Part shown: one piece after another, positions 1-8,249 of the stretch
How the letters are laid out: each line of letters starts with the position of its first letter
Numbering within the stretch: the stretch's first letter is position 1
Translations under genes and position numbers: made by a program
Origin: Bradyrhizobium sp. cir1
GTDB lineage: Bacteria; Pseudomonadota; Alphaproteobacteria; Rhizobiales; Xanthobacteraceae
Direction of reading: 5' to 3'
DNA: 64,000 nt
Assembly (NCBI RefSeq): GCF_014198245.1
Contig: NZ_JACIHE010000006.1
Location: 124,001-188,000 of the forward strand
Notes under the pieces: model-generated
Told to the model about the DNA's origin: nothing
What the model saw: the letters and a program-made list of their open reading frames with translations, nothing else
Databases searched by the model: none

Positions 1-355
1 CCATGTTCTGCACGGCGAAGCCGATCGGCGAGCCCTGCATGTCCGCAACGGCATCGACGCCTTCCACGTCGAACCAGCGGCCAGCAATCTGGGATCCGAT
101 GTCGGGCTTGCCGGAATGGTCGGCCGAGATCACTTCGACGTTGAGCCCAGCGCCGAAGTCTTCGGCGGCCATCTGGGCGGCGACCACCGAGCCCTTGCCG
201 TTCGCCATGGATGTCGGACCGGCGATGTCGGTCAGAACGCCGATCCTGACTTTGCCATCGCTGAGCTTCTGTGTGCTGCCGGCAGTCTGCGCTGCCGCTG
301 GCGCCGCCAAGGCCAGACACACGGCCGCGGACAAATAAAGCCTTGTATGAACCAT
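1..355 (-). CDS. ABC transporter substrate-binding protein, N-terminal part (partial)
   Basis: Only the first ~118 residues are in the window; the gene continues past position 1. The protein begins with a clear Sec signal peptide (hydrophobic run LYLSAAVCLALAAPAAAQ, AQ/T cleavage likely) followed by a mature start of the type KVRIGVLTDIAGP, which is typical of periplasmic type-1 leucine/branched-chain amino-acid binding proteins (Peripla_BP_6). The ATG at 355 is preceded by a strong GGGAGG ribosome site at about 362-367. Its leader and signal peptide are nearly identical to those of the hydrolase gene just upstream (start at 2154). The two genes face the same way, about 60 bp apart, so they may be co-transcribed: hydrolysis of an aromatic ester followed by uptake of the product is a plausible pairing. 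The substrate cannot be told from this fragment. Confidence 0.85.
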   Translation of the reverse strand, partial: MVHTRLYLSAAVCLALAAPAAAQTAGSTQKLSDGKVRIGVLTDIAGPTSMANGKGSVVAAQMAAEDFGAGLNVEVISADHSGKPDIGSQIAGRWFDVEGVDAVADMQGSPIGFAVQNM

Positions 356-379
356 TGTTTCCTCCCGTCGTCGCCTGTT
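250..379. repeat. Direct repeat copy 1 (leader + signal-peptide region)
   Basis: About 130 bp covering the ribosome site, start codon and first ~35 codons of the binding-protein gene. It aligns without gaps to 2049-2178; my hand alignment finds roughly 17 mismatches (about 87% identity). The match stops abruptly where the mature proteins diverge. Confidence 0.85.
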
Positions 380-417
380 AGGAATCCGGATCGTTTCCAT
401 GTCGCAGCCTCGTGTCG

Positions 418-2154
418 TCACTGCTGCCGCATGTGCAGCAGCTGCGGCCGCGGCACGCAGTCGAAGCTGGCGGCCAGCTTCGGGTCGCCGCTGCCGTTGT
501 AGCGCGGCCAAGCCGGGAAGCGGCAAGCCGGCATGCTCTTCAGCAGCCGGGCGTCCTCGATGCTGCGGTCCTCCGCGACGGGCGCATCGGGCGGCACGTG
601 GTCCTTGAGCACCCAGTCCTCCAGCATCGCCAGCGCGTTCATCTGGCCGGTGCCGCCTACGTTGTGGCTACCGCCGGCTGGCACGTACAGGCGCATGAAG
701 CGGTCGGTGGCGGCGTCGCCCAGCTTCTCCCGCACGCTGCCCAAGTATTCGGCCGACATCGCCAGCGGGGCGACGTTGTCCGCGGAGGGATGGACGATGA
801 TCAGCTTGCCGCCGCGCGCGGCGAACGCCGAGAGATCCGGGTCGCTGGCGTCGAACAGGTTCGACAGGTACTGGATGCGCTGCGCATGCGGGCGCACGTC
901 GAAGCCGTAGGGATCGAAGTCGTCCTTCCCGACAATGGCGTGGCGGACCGCGAAGGACGCGAAATTGAGCGCCGCGCCGCGCCGCGGCTCGAAGCCGTAG
1001 CCGGGGGGCAGCGGCCGCGACGGCACCTCGGTGCCCACGGGGTAGAAGGCCCACTGCCAGCCGGTTCCGTCCTCGTCGCCCGTCACGCCCGTGCCGGGGA
1101 AGGTCGTGACGCCATGGGCGAAGGTGATGGGCAACCGGCGCGGCTCGCGCAGAGCGTTCACCGACGCGACCTGCGCCGGTGTGAGGCAGGTGCCCGGGGC
1201 ATCGCCGGGCTTGCACTGCAGCTGCGCGACGTCGTTCGGGCACTCGAGGTACTTTGCGATCACGCCATCGCGCAGACCGTCTGCCGCATCGCAGCTCGCG
1301 CGCGTGCGGTCGGCCACCAGCTTGATCGCCTTCGCGTCCAGGAAGCCGTCCACCAGCGCCGTGCGCAGCTCGTTGAGGAACAGGTTGATGGGGTACCAGC
1401 TGGTCACCGGCGAGGTGGCGATCACGCCGTCGTAGTCCTGCGGGAACTTCTGCGCGGCGCGCAAGGCCTCGCGCCCGCCTGCGGATTCGCCGCTGAAGAA
1501 CACGTGCGTGGGCCTGCGGCCGTAGGCGGCTTCGACGATCGCCATCGCCGTGTCCTTAGTCTTCTTGATCTCCTCGTAGGCCCAGTTGCGCAGCACCTCG
1601 TCGCTGCGGGTGAAACCGAAGCTGGTGGGGCCCGGGCGCGGGTGGCCCTGGTCGCTGCCGAAGGTGACGTAGCCCTGCGTGATGGGGTACGGCACGTTCA
1701 CGGGATTCGGGTCGAAGCGGCCCGAGGCCTTGTTGCCGGGCGCGGTGATCACCGCACCGCCCATGCCGCCGCCGCCCGACTGCAGGGCGCGCCCGTTCCA
1801 GTTGCCCAGCGGCAGGTTCACCGCGAACTGGATCGGCGTAGCGCCGGGATCGACCGGCTCGATGCGGCCCTGCACCAGGCAGCGCGCCGGCGTGGGCAGC
1901 AGGTGCTCGCCCTCGGCGTCGCGGTAAGGTGCGACCTCGGCTGCGCGCTCGGCGGTGGCAACGACCGCGCCGCGGGTGGGCAGGCCGATTCGTGCGGCGG
2001 GAATGGCGATGCCCGCGAGCTGCTCGCAGCTCTGGATAGCCATTTTCACCTTGCCGTCGCTGAGGTTCGGAGTGCCTCCGGCGGTCTGCGCCGCCGCTGG
2101 CGTCGCCAAGGCCAGACACACGGCCGCGGACGAATAAAAGCTTGAATGAACCAT
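418..2154 (-). CDS. Tannase/feruloyl esterase family alpha/beta hydrolase
   Basis: 578 residues with an N-terminal Sec signal peptide (SAAVCLALATPAAAQ), so probably periplasmic or secreted. The family hydrolyses galloyl, feruloyl or related aromatic esters. Visible support: the nucleophile elbow GESAGGREAL followed by a DYDGVIATSP-type segment typical of tannases, an aspartate region IIVHPSADNVAP, and a late histidine in AGGSHNVGG. These would form the Ser-Asp-His triad. The start at 2154 is chosen over an upstream ATG at 2256 because GGGAGG lies just ahead of it and the signal peptide then sits at the N-terminus. The first ~35 residues match the neighbouring binding protein, not a conserved tannase feature, suggesting the export signal was copied from the neighbour. 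It is divergent from the IclR gene, which is its likely regulator. Exact substrate unknown. Confidence 0.85.
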   Translation of the reverse strand: MVHSSFYSSAAVCLALATPAAAQTAGGTPNLSDGKVKMAIQSCEQLAGIAIPAARIGLPTRGAVVATAERAAEVAPYRDAEGEHLLPTPARCLVQGRIEPVDPGATPIQFAVNLPLGNWNGRALQSGGGGMGGAVITAPGNKASGRFDPNPVNVPYPITQGYVTFGSDQGHPRPGPTSFGFTRSDEVLRNWAYEEIKKTKDTAMAIVEAAYGRRPTHVFFSGESAGGREALRAAQKFPQDYDGVIATSPVTSWYPINLFLNELRTALVDGFLDAKAIKLVADRTRASCDAADGLRDGVIAKYLECPNDVAQLQCKPGDAPGTCLTPAQVASVNALREPRRLPITFAHGVTTFPGTGVTGDEDGTGWQWAFYPVGTEVPSRPLPPGYGFEPRRGAALNFASFAVRHAIVGKDDFDPYGFDVRPHAQRIQYLSNLFDASDPDLSAFAARGGKLIIVHPSADNVAPLAMSAEYLGSVREKLGDAATDRFMRLYVPAGGSHNVGGTGQMNALAMLEDWVLKDHVPPDAPVAEDRSIEDARLLKSMPACRFPAWPRYNGSGDPKLAASFDCVPRPQLLHMRQQ

Positions 2155-2178
2155 CGTTTCCTCCCGTCGCCGCCTGTT
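2049..2178. repeat. Direct repeat copy 2 (leader + signal-peptide region)
   Basis: Counterpart of 250-379, offset exactly 1799 bp with no gaps. It holds the ribosome site, start codon and signal peptide of the tannase-like gene. Confidence 0.85.
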
Positions 2179-2238
2179 TGGGCGTGCTGACGATGGATTG
2201 CCGCCGATTGAACTATGATTCCATCTGAGTCTGTGAAA

Positions 2239-2255
2239 TGTTCGCAATGCGAACA
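2239..2255. promoter_or_regulatory. Palindromic operator, probably for the adjacent IclR regulator
   Basis: A perfect 7-bp inverted repeat TGTTCGC-AAT-GCGAACA lies 15 bp before the IclR start and about 85 bp before the divergent tannase start. IclR-family dimers bind short palindromes of this size, often in the shared intergenic region. Position and symmetry are seen; the assignment to this regulator is inferred. Confidence 0.65.
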
Positions 2256-2270
2256 CGGCCGGAGGCGATC

Positions 2271-3056
2271 ATGCACCGCAACGTCAGGGCACTTTCCCGA
2301 GGGTTGGCCCTGATCAATGAGCTCAACGCGAGCGGGCCGTCGAACGTCGTGCAGCTCGCGAAGAGGACGGGCCTCAACCGGACAACCTGCTACCGTTTAC
2401 TCGATACGCTGCGCGAAGACGGCTACGTAACGTTCGACGAAACGAACGCTTTGTTCGGTTTGACGCCCCAAGTGCGCACGCTCAGCGAAGGCGTTTCTTC
2501 ACGCGACCTATCGAGCCAGGCGGCGCTGCCGGCGATGTTCGGCCTGCTCGACGAGGTTTCATGGCCAAGCGACTTCGGGGTTTTTGAACTGGGGTCTGTG
2601 CTTATTCGGGAAAGCACTCACCCTTTCAGTCCTTTTTCCGTTCATCGGTCTATGGTCGGACGAAGGCGGTCTCTGGTGCGAAGTGCGCTCGGTAAAGCTA
2701 TCCTGGCCGCGTCGAGGCCTACGCTGCGCCGCGAGATGCTCGAGATGACGGCCTCACTCGTCGAGGAAGATGCACCTTTGGCGAAGGACCCTCGCTACAT
2801 CAACGAAATACTCTTGCAGACGAAAAGTGATGGATACGCTTCGTCTGTGGGGGGATCAGAGCCTGGCATCAGCGCCATTGCCCTGGCAATCGATGGCGGA
2901 GGTCCGGTGCTCGGCAGCATCAACCTGATTTTTTTCTCGTCGTCGATGACACCCGCAGCCGCCGCCAAGAAATACTTGGCTAGCATGAAGTCCGCAGTGA
3001 AAGAGATCGAACGCCGGTGGTCTGCTGCGAACAAGGCGCGGGGTAAGGTCTCTTGA
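2271..3056 (+). CDS. IclR family transcriptional regulator (MhpR-like)
   Basis: 261 residues. The N-terminal winged helix-turn-helix (about residues 5-65: NVRALSRGLALINELN ... GLNRTTCYRLLDTLREDGYV) and the C-terminal effector domain are arranged as in IclR proteins; the opening MHRNVRALSRGLAL resembles MhpR-type regulators of aromatic catabolism. The ATG at 2271 has GGAGG at 2261-2265, while an upstream ATG at 2238 would overlap the palindrome at 2239-2255 and is disfavoured. The gene is divergent from the tannase-like hydrolase and binding-protein genes, which it probably controls in response to an aromatic acid. The effector is not identifiable from sequence. Confidence 0.9.
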   Translation: MHRNVRALSRGLALINELNASGPSNVVQLAKRTGLNRTTCYRLLDTLREDGYVTFDETNALFGLTPQVRTLSEGVSSRDLSSQAALPAMFGLLDEVSWPSDFGVFELGSVLIRESTHPFSPFSVHRSMVGRRRSLVRSALGKAILAASRPTLRREMLEMTASLVEEDAPLAKDPRYINEILLQTKSDGYASSVGGSEPGISAIALAIDGGGPVLGSINLIFFSSSMTPAAAAKKYLASMKSAVKEIERRWSAANKARGKVS

Positions 3057-3283
3057 CCGTTTCGATATATATCGGCAAGGCGGCGATCGGTTGCCCCTAC
3101 CTTCTTTCCCAATCTCCGGCGGACGTAACCTTAGGTCGGCAACGGGTCACAATGCGAAAAACTTAGACTGAGCAAATCTGGCCCGCTTTGTCGCGATGAG
3201 CGGACCTCCGAGACAGAGCGCAGTTTCGCGGATGGGCCAGCCAGCTGCGAAGTGGCGCTACGCTATGGATAGGCTTTTAAGAA

Positions 3284-3310
3284 CCCCCGCCCGATTTGGT
3301 CGGACGGGGC
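3284..3310 (-). terminator. Stem-loop terminator after the DUF736 remnant
   Basis: Arms CCCCG/CGGGG extended by CCGA/TCGG around a short TTTGG loop. On the minus strand the hairpin is followed by a T-containing tract and lies just beyond the DUF736 stop codon at 3324. Confidence 0.5.
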
Positions 3311-3323
3311 TTGGTGTGCGCTC

Positions 3324-3486
3324 TTACTCGCCGGTCTTGCGCGGCCGCGACCAGAGCAGGGTGTAGCCTTCACCGCCTTCGTCGTCGAGCAGGTTCGCGT
3401 AGATCGGCGCGTTGAACGAGGGGTCGTCGAGCTTGAGTGAGAGGTAATCGCGGCCCTCTTCAGAGCGCTTCGACCAAACCGCGCCG
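3324..3486 (-). pseudogene. DUF736 family protein, C-terminal remnant
   Basis: Reading the minus strand to the TAA at 3324-3326 gives about 53 residues ([20 protein letters not shown], then [20 protein letters not shown] and a WSRPRKTGE end), which is the conserved C-terminal half of DUF736 proteins. Full family members are about 100 residues; the N-terminal half and start are missing. DUF736 genes are common on alphaproteobacterial plasmids and integrative conjugative elements, so this is a trace of mobile DNA. The homology ends where the lrp fragment on the opposite strand begins (about 3484), marking a recombination junction. Confidence 0.7.
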
Positions 3487-3737
3487 ATCACTCCGATGCC
3501 TGGCTAAAGCGTTTCGCCGCTGCCATCAGCGCTACGCCCGAGGTGATGGAATTTTATCGGATGGCCGGCGATGTCGACTACATGCTGCGCGTCGTCATCC
3601 CGGACATGCAAAGCTACTTCGTGTTCTACAAGAAGCTGATCCACGCCGTTCCGCTCAAGAACGTCACCTCGCGTTTCGCGATGGAGAAGATCAAATCCAT
3701 CACGGCCCTGCCGGTGCCGCCGATCGCGGTTGATTAA
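3484..3737 (+). pseudogene. Lrp/AsnC regulator, C-terminal remnant
   Basis: About 84 codons encode the ligand-sensing (RAM) domain tail of an Lrp/AsnC protein: [35 protein letters not shown], and the end ALPVPPIAVD. It aligns without indels to the last half of the intact gene at 56415-56924 (offset 53187 bp), with only a few substitutions such as Y for D in QSYFVF/QSYDVF. The DNA-binding half is absent, so it cannot act as a regulator. An internal ATG at 3543 could begin a short product but has no recognisable ribosome site. Confidence 0.85.
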
Positions 3738-4087
3738 GGCAATACGCTCTAGCGGACGCCCGGTAGGCATCACCCGGTAACAACTCTCCTCGCTAGGAGC
3801 GACGAGCACAATCGCCCCCCGGGGTTGGTCGCCAGCACCGCCCCTTGGAGCCCGCCGCTCCCCTCGAAATCGCGCGCATGTCATGCCCGGCGACAGCGGC
3901 AGTGCGCATCTGCTCTCCCATTGAGAGCCGCGCTTCCCCGATCAATCCGCCTGTTTCAAACGCCTGCTCACGTTGGCCTGCGCAGGATTTTTCTTGATTT
4001 CCCGGTGCACACGTTATGCACACGCGGCCTTCTAACTGATTGAAAGACTTTAACTCTCGCTCCAATCCATCATGGGGGCCGTCGAAA
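3484..4087. repeat. Long direct repeat, left copy (partial lrp + downstream DNA)
   Basis: About 600 bp containing the 3' half of lrp plus about 350 bp of noncoding DNA. It matches 56671-57242 in the same orientation. Long shared blocks include the stretch around GGTAGGCATCACCCGGTAAC, the 'catctgctctcccattgaga' block and 'ctctcgctccaatccatcat'. The left copy carries about 33 bp near 3925-3957 that the right copy lacks. The repeats bracket about 52.6 kb. Confidence 0.85.
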
Positions 4088-4702
4088 ATCTGCGATCTAA
4101 GCGGTTCATTTTATTGATATATTTCGGATCGGGTCGGCTCTATCTGCAATTGGACCGATTGAGAAATCCAATTTGACGAGGCTTCTGCCACCGGGCTCTT
4201 CTAGGGCCATATATGCCGGAATTGGAAGCGGAAATCACATATTCGGATTTTCAGTGCACACGTAGCGGAGTCAAGGGCGCACACAGGTTCGTGGCCAGAA
4301 TTTCTCCGAGTGCTCGGCTTCCGAGCTCACTTATACTCACTTCGCGATGTGAGTATAAGTTCCGCTCTTGCCACGGCCCTTTCAAGCGGGCGACACGCCA
4401 AAAAATTGACGAGTTCGCGGGGACCGTTTTCGACGCCGGCCCCGAACCGACATGCGATCAAGTGCGGCAATCGTCACGTATTTGGTCGCAAGACAACCTC
4501 GGCCGAGTGCGTTCGCGCTGACGACAAAATAGCTGTCACTCACATCGCCCGGATCCCGAAGCATTTGTTGTCCATCTCCAGCAAAATTTGGAATGGCCAG
4601 GTCCGTTCGTTTCCCTTCTCCTACGAAGAAACGCCGATCGGGCCGAGGCATCTCCATGAATGCAGTGCCCCGACCGACACTACCGATCATCAGGGGCTAT
4701 CC
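4088..4702. other. Intergenic region upstream of the peptide ABC operon
   Basis: No convincing gene. Short open frames here have no ribosome site or recognisable family. AT content is locally raised around 4100-4130. The one clear structure is the 12-bp perfect inverted repeat at 4329-4360. The promoter of the ABC operon at 4703 should lie in this stretch. Confidence 0.5.
4329..4360. promoter_or_regulatory. Perfect 12-bp inverted repeat, candidate operator
   Basis: Arms ACTTATACTCAC and GTGAGTATAAGT are exact reverse complements with an 8-nt centre. It lies about 340 bp before the ABC operon and is more AT-rich than its surroundings. It has no T-tract, so it is more likely a protein-binding site or element end than a terminator. 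Confidence 0.45.
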
Positions 4703-6355
4703 ATGACCGCGCGCTTCTCCTCACTCTGGGTCTCCCGGCGTCGCCTGTTGGCCGCGACCTCTGTGGCGACCGCCGCCGCCTTGACGGCGATGGCGGGCCT
4801 GTCTCCTGCGCGAAGCGCCAGCGCTCCACCGAGCGGCGGCGACATCACCTTCCTCATCGACTCGCTCGGCAGCACCTGGATTCCGAACAACAGTGCGATC
4901 TCCAGCTTCCAGGGGCATATCTGGGGCCATGTGACGGACAAGCTGGTCTACGTCGATGCTGACGGCAAGGTCAGCCCCTGGATCGCCGAGCGTTGGGAGC
5001 AGAATGACGATGCCACCCAGTTCACGCTCCACCTCAAGAAGGGCGTGACCTTCTCCGACGGCACGCCGCTCGATGCATCGGCCGTCGTCGCCAATCTCGA
5101 CATCTGGTATGCTGGCCGCAAGAACGAGGGCATCAACCCGATCGGGCTGTTTCCGAAGACCTATGCCCGCGCCGAGGCGGTCGACGCGGCGACAGTGAAA
5201 GTCTTCTTCAAGGCACCGACGCTCGGATTCATCCCGACGCTCGGCTATCACGGTTCGATCCTCATCTCGCCAAAGACGATCGCACAGCCTGCAGCCCAGC
5301 AGGCTGACCTCTCCAAGACATCCGGCAGCGGACCGTACGTGGTCGCTTCCTGGAAGGAAGGCGACTTCGTCAAGCTGGTGAAGCGCAAGGACTACAATTG
5401 GAGTCCCGCCGCCGTCGGCCACACCGGCCCGGCCTACCTCAATTCGATCACCTACAAGCTCGTGTCGGAGCCGTCGCTGCGGGTCGCGGCTGTCCAGTCG
5501 GGACAGGCCGATGTTGCCTACAGCCCCTCACCGCAGGAATTGAAGTCTCTCAAGGAGTCCGGGTTCACGATCGCGACGCCGCGCTATCTCGGCTTCGTCA
5601 ACGGCCTCGCGATCAACACCAAGCTGGAGCCGTATAACGACGTCAAGGTGCGGCAGGCGCTCCAGGCGGGCGTCAATCGCAAGGAGATCATCGACACCGT
5701 CTATACGCCCGACTGGAAGCTGGCGACGTCCTTCATCCAGAGCAACGTGCCCGGTGCGACCGACCACAGCGACCTCCTGGCCTACAATCCCGGCAAGGCC
5801 GAGAAGCTTCTCGACGAAGCTGGCTGGATCAAGGGGACCAATGGCATCCGCACCAAGGACGGCAAGCAGCTGTCGCTGACGCTTCACTCCAACCCCTACC
5901 TCGCGACGGCAAGGTCGATCGACGAGCTCATCGCCCAGCAACTCGGCAAGATCGGGTGGAAGGTCACCATCCGGGCCTACGACGTCGTGACGTTCGGCGA
6001 GAAGGTCCGGTTCGGCGGTGCGGCCGTGCCGGCCTACGAGGTGACGCGCAGCTTCATCGACGCGGGCACGGTAGCCAGCATCCTCACCGACGCGAACAAC
6101 GGCGAGAACTGGTTCAATCTCGGCGATAGCGACAAGAAGCTCAACGAGCTGCGCGACAAGATCGCCGGCGCGGCTTCTCTCGACATTCGCAATCCGCTAC
6201 TCGACGAGTTGCAGACCTACGTTCTCGAGCAAGGCTACTTCATCCCGCGCACGCAGATCGTTCAGCGGATCTACGTACAGTCTCCGAAGCTCAAGGGAGA
6301 GGTCTACAACGGCATCGCCTACGCCAGCTATTACACGGCGACGATCGGTGAGTAA
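4703..6355 (+). CDS. Peptide/nickel-type ABC substrate-binding protein (SBP family 5)
   Basis: 550 residues. The N-terminus WVSRRRLLAATSVATAAALT has a twin-arginine-like signal (SRRRLL), so export may be by Tat. The mature part is a family-5 solute-binding protein (DppA/OppA/GsiB group): GDITFLIDSLGSTWIPNNS at the start, the conserved FTLHLKKGVTFSDGTPLDAS block around residues 110-130, GSGPYVV near 210, and a central KVRQALQAGVNRKEI. The ATG at 4703 was chosen because it starts the signal peptide; AGGGG lies about 8 bp upstream. It heads a six-gene operon with two permeases, a double ATPase, a nitroreductase and a cysteine-dioxygenase-like protein. The last suggests a sulfur-containing peptide or thiol as cargo, which is inference. 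Confidence 0.9.
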   Translation: MTARFSSLWVSRRRLLAATSVATAAALTAMAGLSPARSASAPPSGGDITFLIDSLGSTWIPNNSAISSFQGHIWGHVTDKLVYVDADGKVSPWIAERWEQNDDATQFTLHLKKGVTFSDGTPLDASAVVANLDIWYAGRKNEGINPIGLFPKTYARAEAVDAATVKVFFKAPTLGFIPTLGYHGSILISPKTIAQPAAQQADLSKTSGSGPYVVASWKEGDFVKLVKRKDYNWSPAAVGHTGPAYLNSITYKLVSEPSLRVAAVQSGQADVAYSPSPQELKSLKESGFTIATPRYLGFVNGLAINTKLEPYNDVKVRQALQAGVNRKEIIDTVYTPDWKLATSFIQSNVPGATDHSDLLAYNPGKAEKLLDEAGWIKGTNGIRTKDGKQLSLTLHSNPYLATARSIDELIAQQLGKIGWKVTIRAYDVVTFGEKVRFGGAAVPAYEVTRSFIDAGTVASILTDANNGENWFNLGDSDKKLNELRDKIAGAASLDIRNPLLDELQTYVLEQGYFIPRTQIVQRIYVQSPKLKGEVYNGIAYASYYTATIGE

Positions 6356-6393
6356 GGCGCCGTGCAAGCGGGCAATGTAAGGAGTCGACCGGT

Positions 6394-7404
6394 ATGAGAG
6401 GCACCTATCTGTCCTATGCCGCAAAGCGTTTCGCCCAGGCCGTCGTCGTCATCCTGCTGGCTTACGTCTTCACTTTCGTCGTCGTCAGCATCCTGCCGGG
6501 CGATCCCATCACCAATGTGCTACGCGACCCGCAGAACGGGTTCAGCGAAGACCAAATCAGGCAGATCATTGCCGCCCAGGGGTTAGACAAGCCGATTCCA
6601 GTCCAGCTCTGGACGTCCTTGTCAAACTTCGTGACAGGCGACCTCGGCTTGTCGATGCGGTCGAGCCGGCCGGTGACAACCCTGATCGCCGAAGTTCTTC
6701 CGTCAACGTTGATCCTTGCATCCGCAGCATTCGCCATCGCGCTGCTGCTGGCGCTGACGATTGCCTACGGCACGCAGTTCGTTCCGAAGCGCTTCGGCCA
6801 GGGCTTGCTGCGCGGTTTTCCGTCGTTGTTCCTGTCGGTACCCAATTTCGTGATCGGCCTGGCGCTGATCCATATCTTCGGTTTCCAGCTTGGACTGTTT
6901 CGCGTGATCGCGCCTGATAGCTTCTGGGCAACCTTTTTCGCCGCGATCGCGCTCGGAGTGCCCATCTCGGCGCGGATCACCGAGGTGCTGATCGCGAACC
7001 TCGACAAGGAATCCGAGCAGGAATACGCCGCCGTTGCGCGCAGCCGTGGACTGGGACAAGCGCGTCTGTTTGCCAGGCATTTGCTCAAGCCCTCTTCGCT
7101 CCCGGTCGTCACCGTCATCGCACTCGCCATCGGTGAACTGCTGGGCGGTTCGCTTATCACCGAGACTGTGTTCGGACGCACCGGCATCGGCAGCCTGGTG
7201 CAGCGCTCGGTGAGCACGCAGGACCTGCCTGTCCTGCAGGCGGTCGTCTCGCTCGCCGCAGTCGTGTTCGTGCTCGTCAACCTGATCGCCGATCTGGTCT
7301 ATCCGCTGCTCGACCCGCGCGTGAAGCTGATCGGCGGTCCCAGGGTGCGCCCGACCACCGCCGACGACGCCGCGACTGCCACATCCGCGGCGGTGACATC
7401 GTGA
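6394..7404 (+). CDS. ABC transporter permease, DppB/GsiC family
   Basis: 336 residues, inner-membrane permease. The N-terminus (KRFAQAVVVILLAYVFTFVV, then VSILPGDP) is characteristic of DppB/OppB proteins, and the cytoplasmic EAA-like loop (EYAAVARSRGLGQARLFARH) that docks the ATPase is present near residues 208-230. An AAGGAG ribosome site lies about 9 bp before the ATG. It follows the binding-protein gene after 38 bp and overlaps the next permease by 4 bp, so the operon structure is firm. Confidence 0.92.
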   Translation: MRGTYLSYAAKRFAQAVVVILLAYVFTFVVVSILPGDPITNVLRDPQNGFSEDQIRQIIAAQGLDKPIPVQLWTSLSNFVTGDLGLSMRSSRPVTTLIAEVLPSTLILASAAFAIALLLALTIAYGTQFVPKRFGQGLLRGFPSLFLSVPNFVIGLALIHIFGFQLGLFRVIAPDSFWATFFAAIALGVPISARITEVLIANLDKESEQEYAAVARSRGLGQARLFARHLLKPSSLPVVTVIALAIGELLGGSLITETVFGRTGIGSLVQRSVSTQDLPVLQAVVSLAAVVFVLVNLIADLVYPLLDPRVKLIGGPRVRPTTADDAATATSAAVTS

Positions 7405-8249
7405 CCCTCGCCTCCTTTTCCTCTGCTTCGCGCGACACGTCGATCGGCCGGCTGGCAGTTCTTCGGGTGCCGCCGACCGTCGCCCTTTCTTTCGTGGTCA
7501 TCGCCCTGGTGATCGCATGGTCGCTGGCGCCGGGCTTGTTCACCGGCCATAGCCCTGTTGTCGGCGTCCCCGCGGACAAGCTGCTGAGCCCGAGTGCCGC
7601 GCACTGGTTCGGCACCGATCACCTCGGCCGAGACCTCTATACCCGCGTCGTCTACGGCACGGCGTCCTCGGTGACGAGCGCGCTCATCGCCGTCGTCATT
7701 GCCGCCGTAGCAGGCGGGCTGATAGGCCTCCTGGCGGGCTTTCTCGGCGGCTGGGTGGACATCGTGCTCGCCCGCCTGGTCGACGTGCTGCTGGCGATCC
7801 CGAACTTCCTGCTGGCGGTCATCGTCGTCACCGCGATCGGTTTTGACACCACCAACGCCGCGATCGCGACCGGCGTCTCGGCAGTGGCCGTGTTCGCGCG
7901 GGTGATGCGTTCGGAAGTGATCAAGACCCGGCAGGCGGTTTTCGTCGAGGCGGCGTTCCTGATGGGCGGCTCGCGCTGGCACATTCTGCTGCGGCACGTT
8001 CTGCCGAACGCATCGCGCTCGGTGCTCCCGCTCGCGGTGCTGCAATTCGGCCTGTCGATCCTGGTGATCGCGAGCCTCGCCTTCCTCGGTTACGGCGATC
8101 CCCCGCCTGCCTCGGATTGGGGCCTGCTGATCTCGATCGGCAAGGACTACCTCAAATGGCCGTGGCTGGTATACGCGCCGGCCTTTGTCACGATCGCGAC
8201 CGTCCTCTCCGTGAACAGGATCAGCCGATGGCTGCGCAAGACAGACTGA
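7401..8249 (+). CDS. ABC transporter permease, DppC/GsiD family
   Basis: 282 residues, second inner-membrane subunit of the family-5 importer. Start is GTG at 7401, overlapping the preceding stop (GTGA). The signature HWFGTDHLGRDLYTRVVYGT near residue 70 is diagnostic of DppC/OppC permeases; the EAA loop (EAAFLMGGSRWHILLRHVLP) is near residue 180. The end overlaps the ATPase start by 22 bp. Confidence 0.92.
   Translation: MTLASFSSASRDTSIGRLAVLRVPPTVALSFVVIALVIAWSLAPGLFTGHSPVVGVPADKLLSPSAAHWFGTDHLGRDLYTRVVYGTASSVTSALIAVVIAAVAGGLIGLLAGFLGGWVDIVLARLVDVLLAIPNFLLAVIVVTAIGFDTTNAAIATGVSAVAVFARVMRSEVIKTRQAVFVEAAFLMGGSRWHILLRHVLPNASRSVLPLAVLQFGLSILVIASLAFLGYGDPPPASDWGLLISIGKDYLKWPWLVYAPAFVTIATVLSVNRISRWLRKTD

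Noticed and set aside
412..2145. 577-codon plus-strand frame opposite the tannase-like gene
   Set aside because: High-GC antisense shadow: composition is Arg/Ala/His-rich with no family, while the minus strand encodes a recognisable hydrolase.
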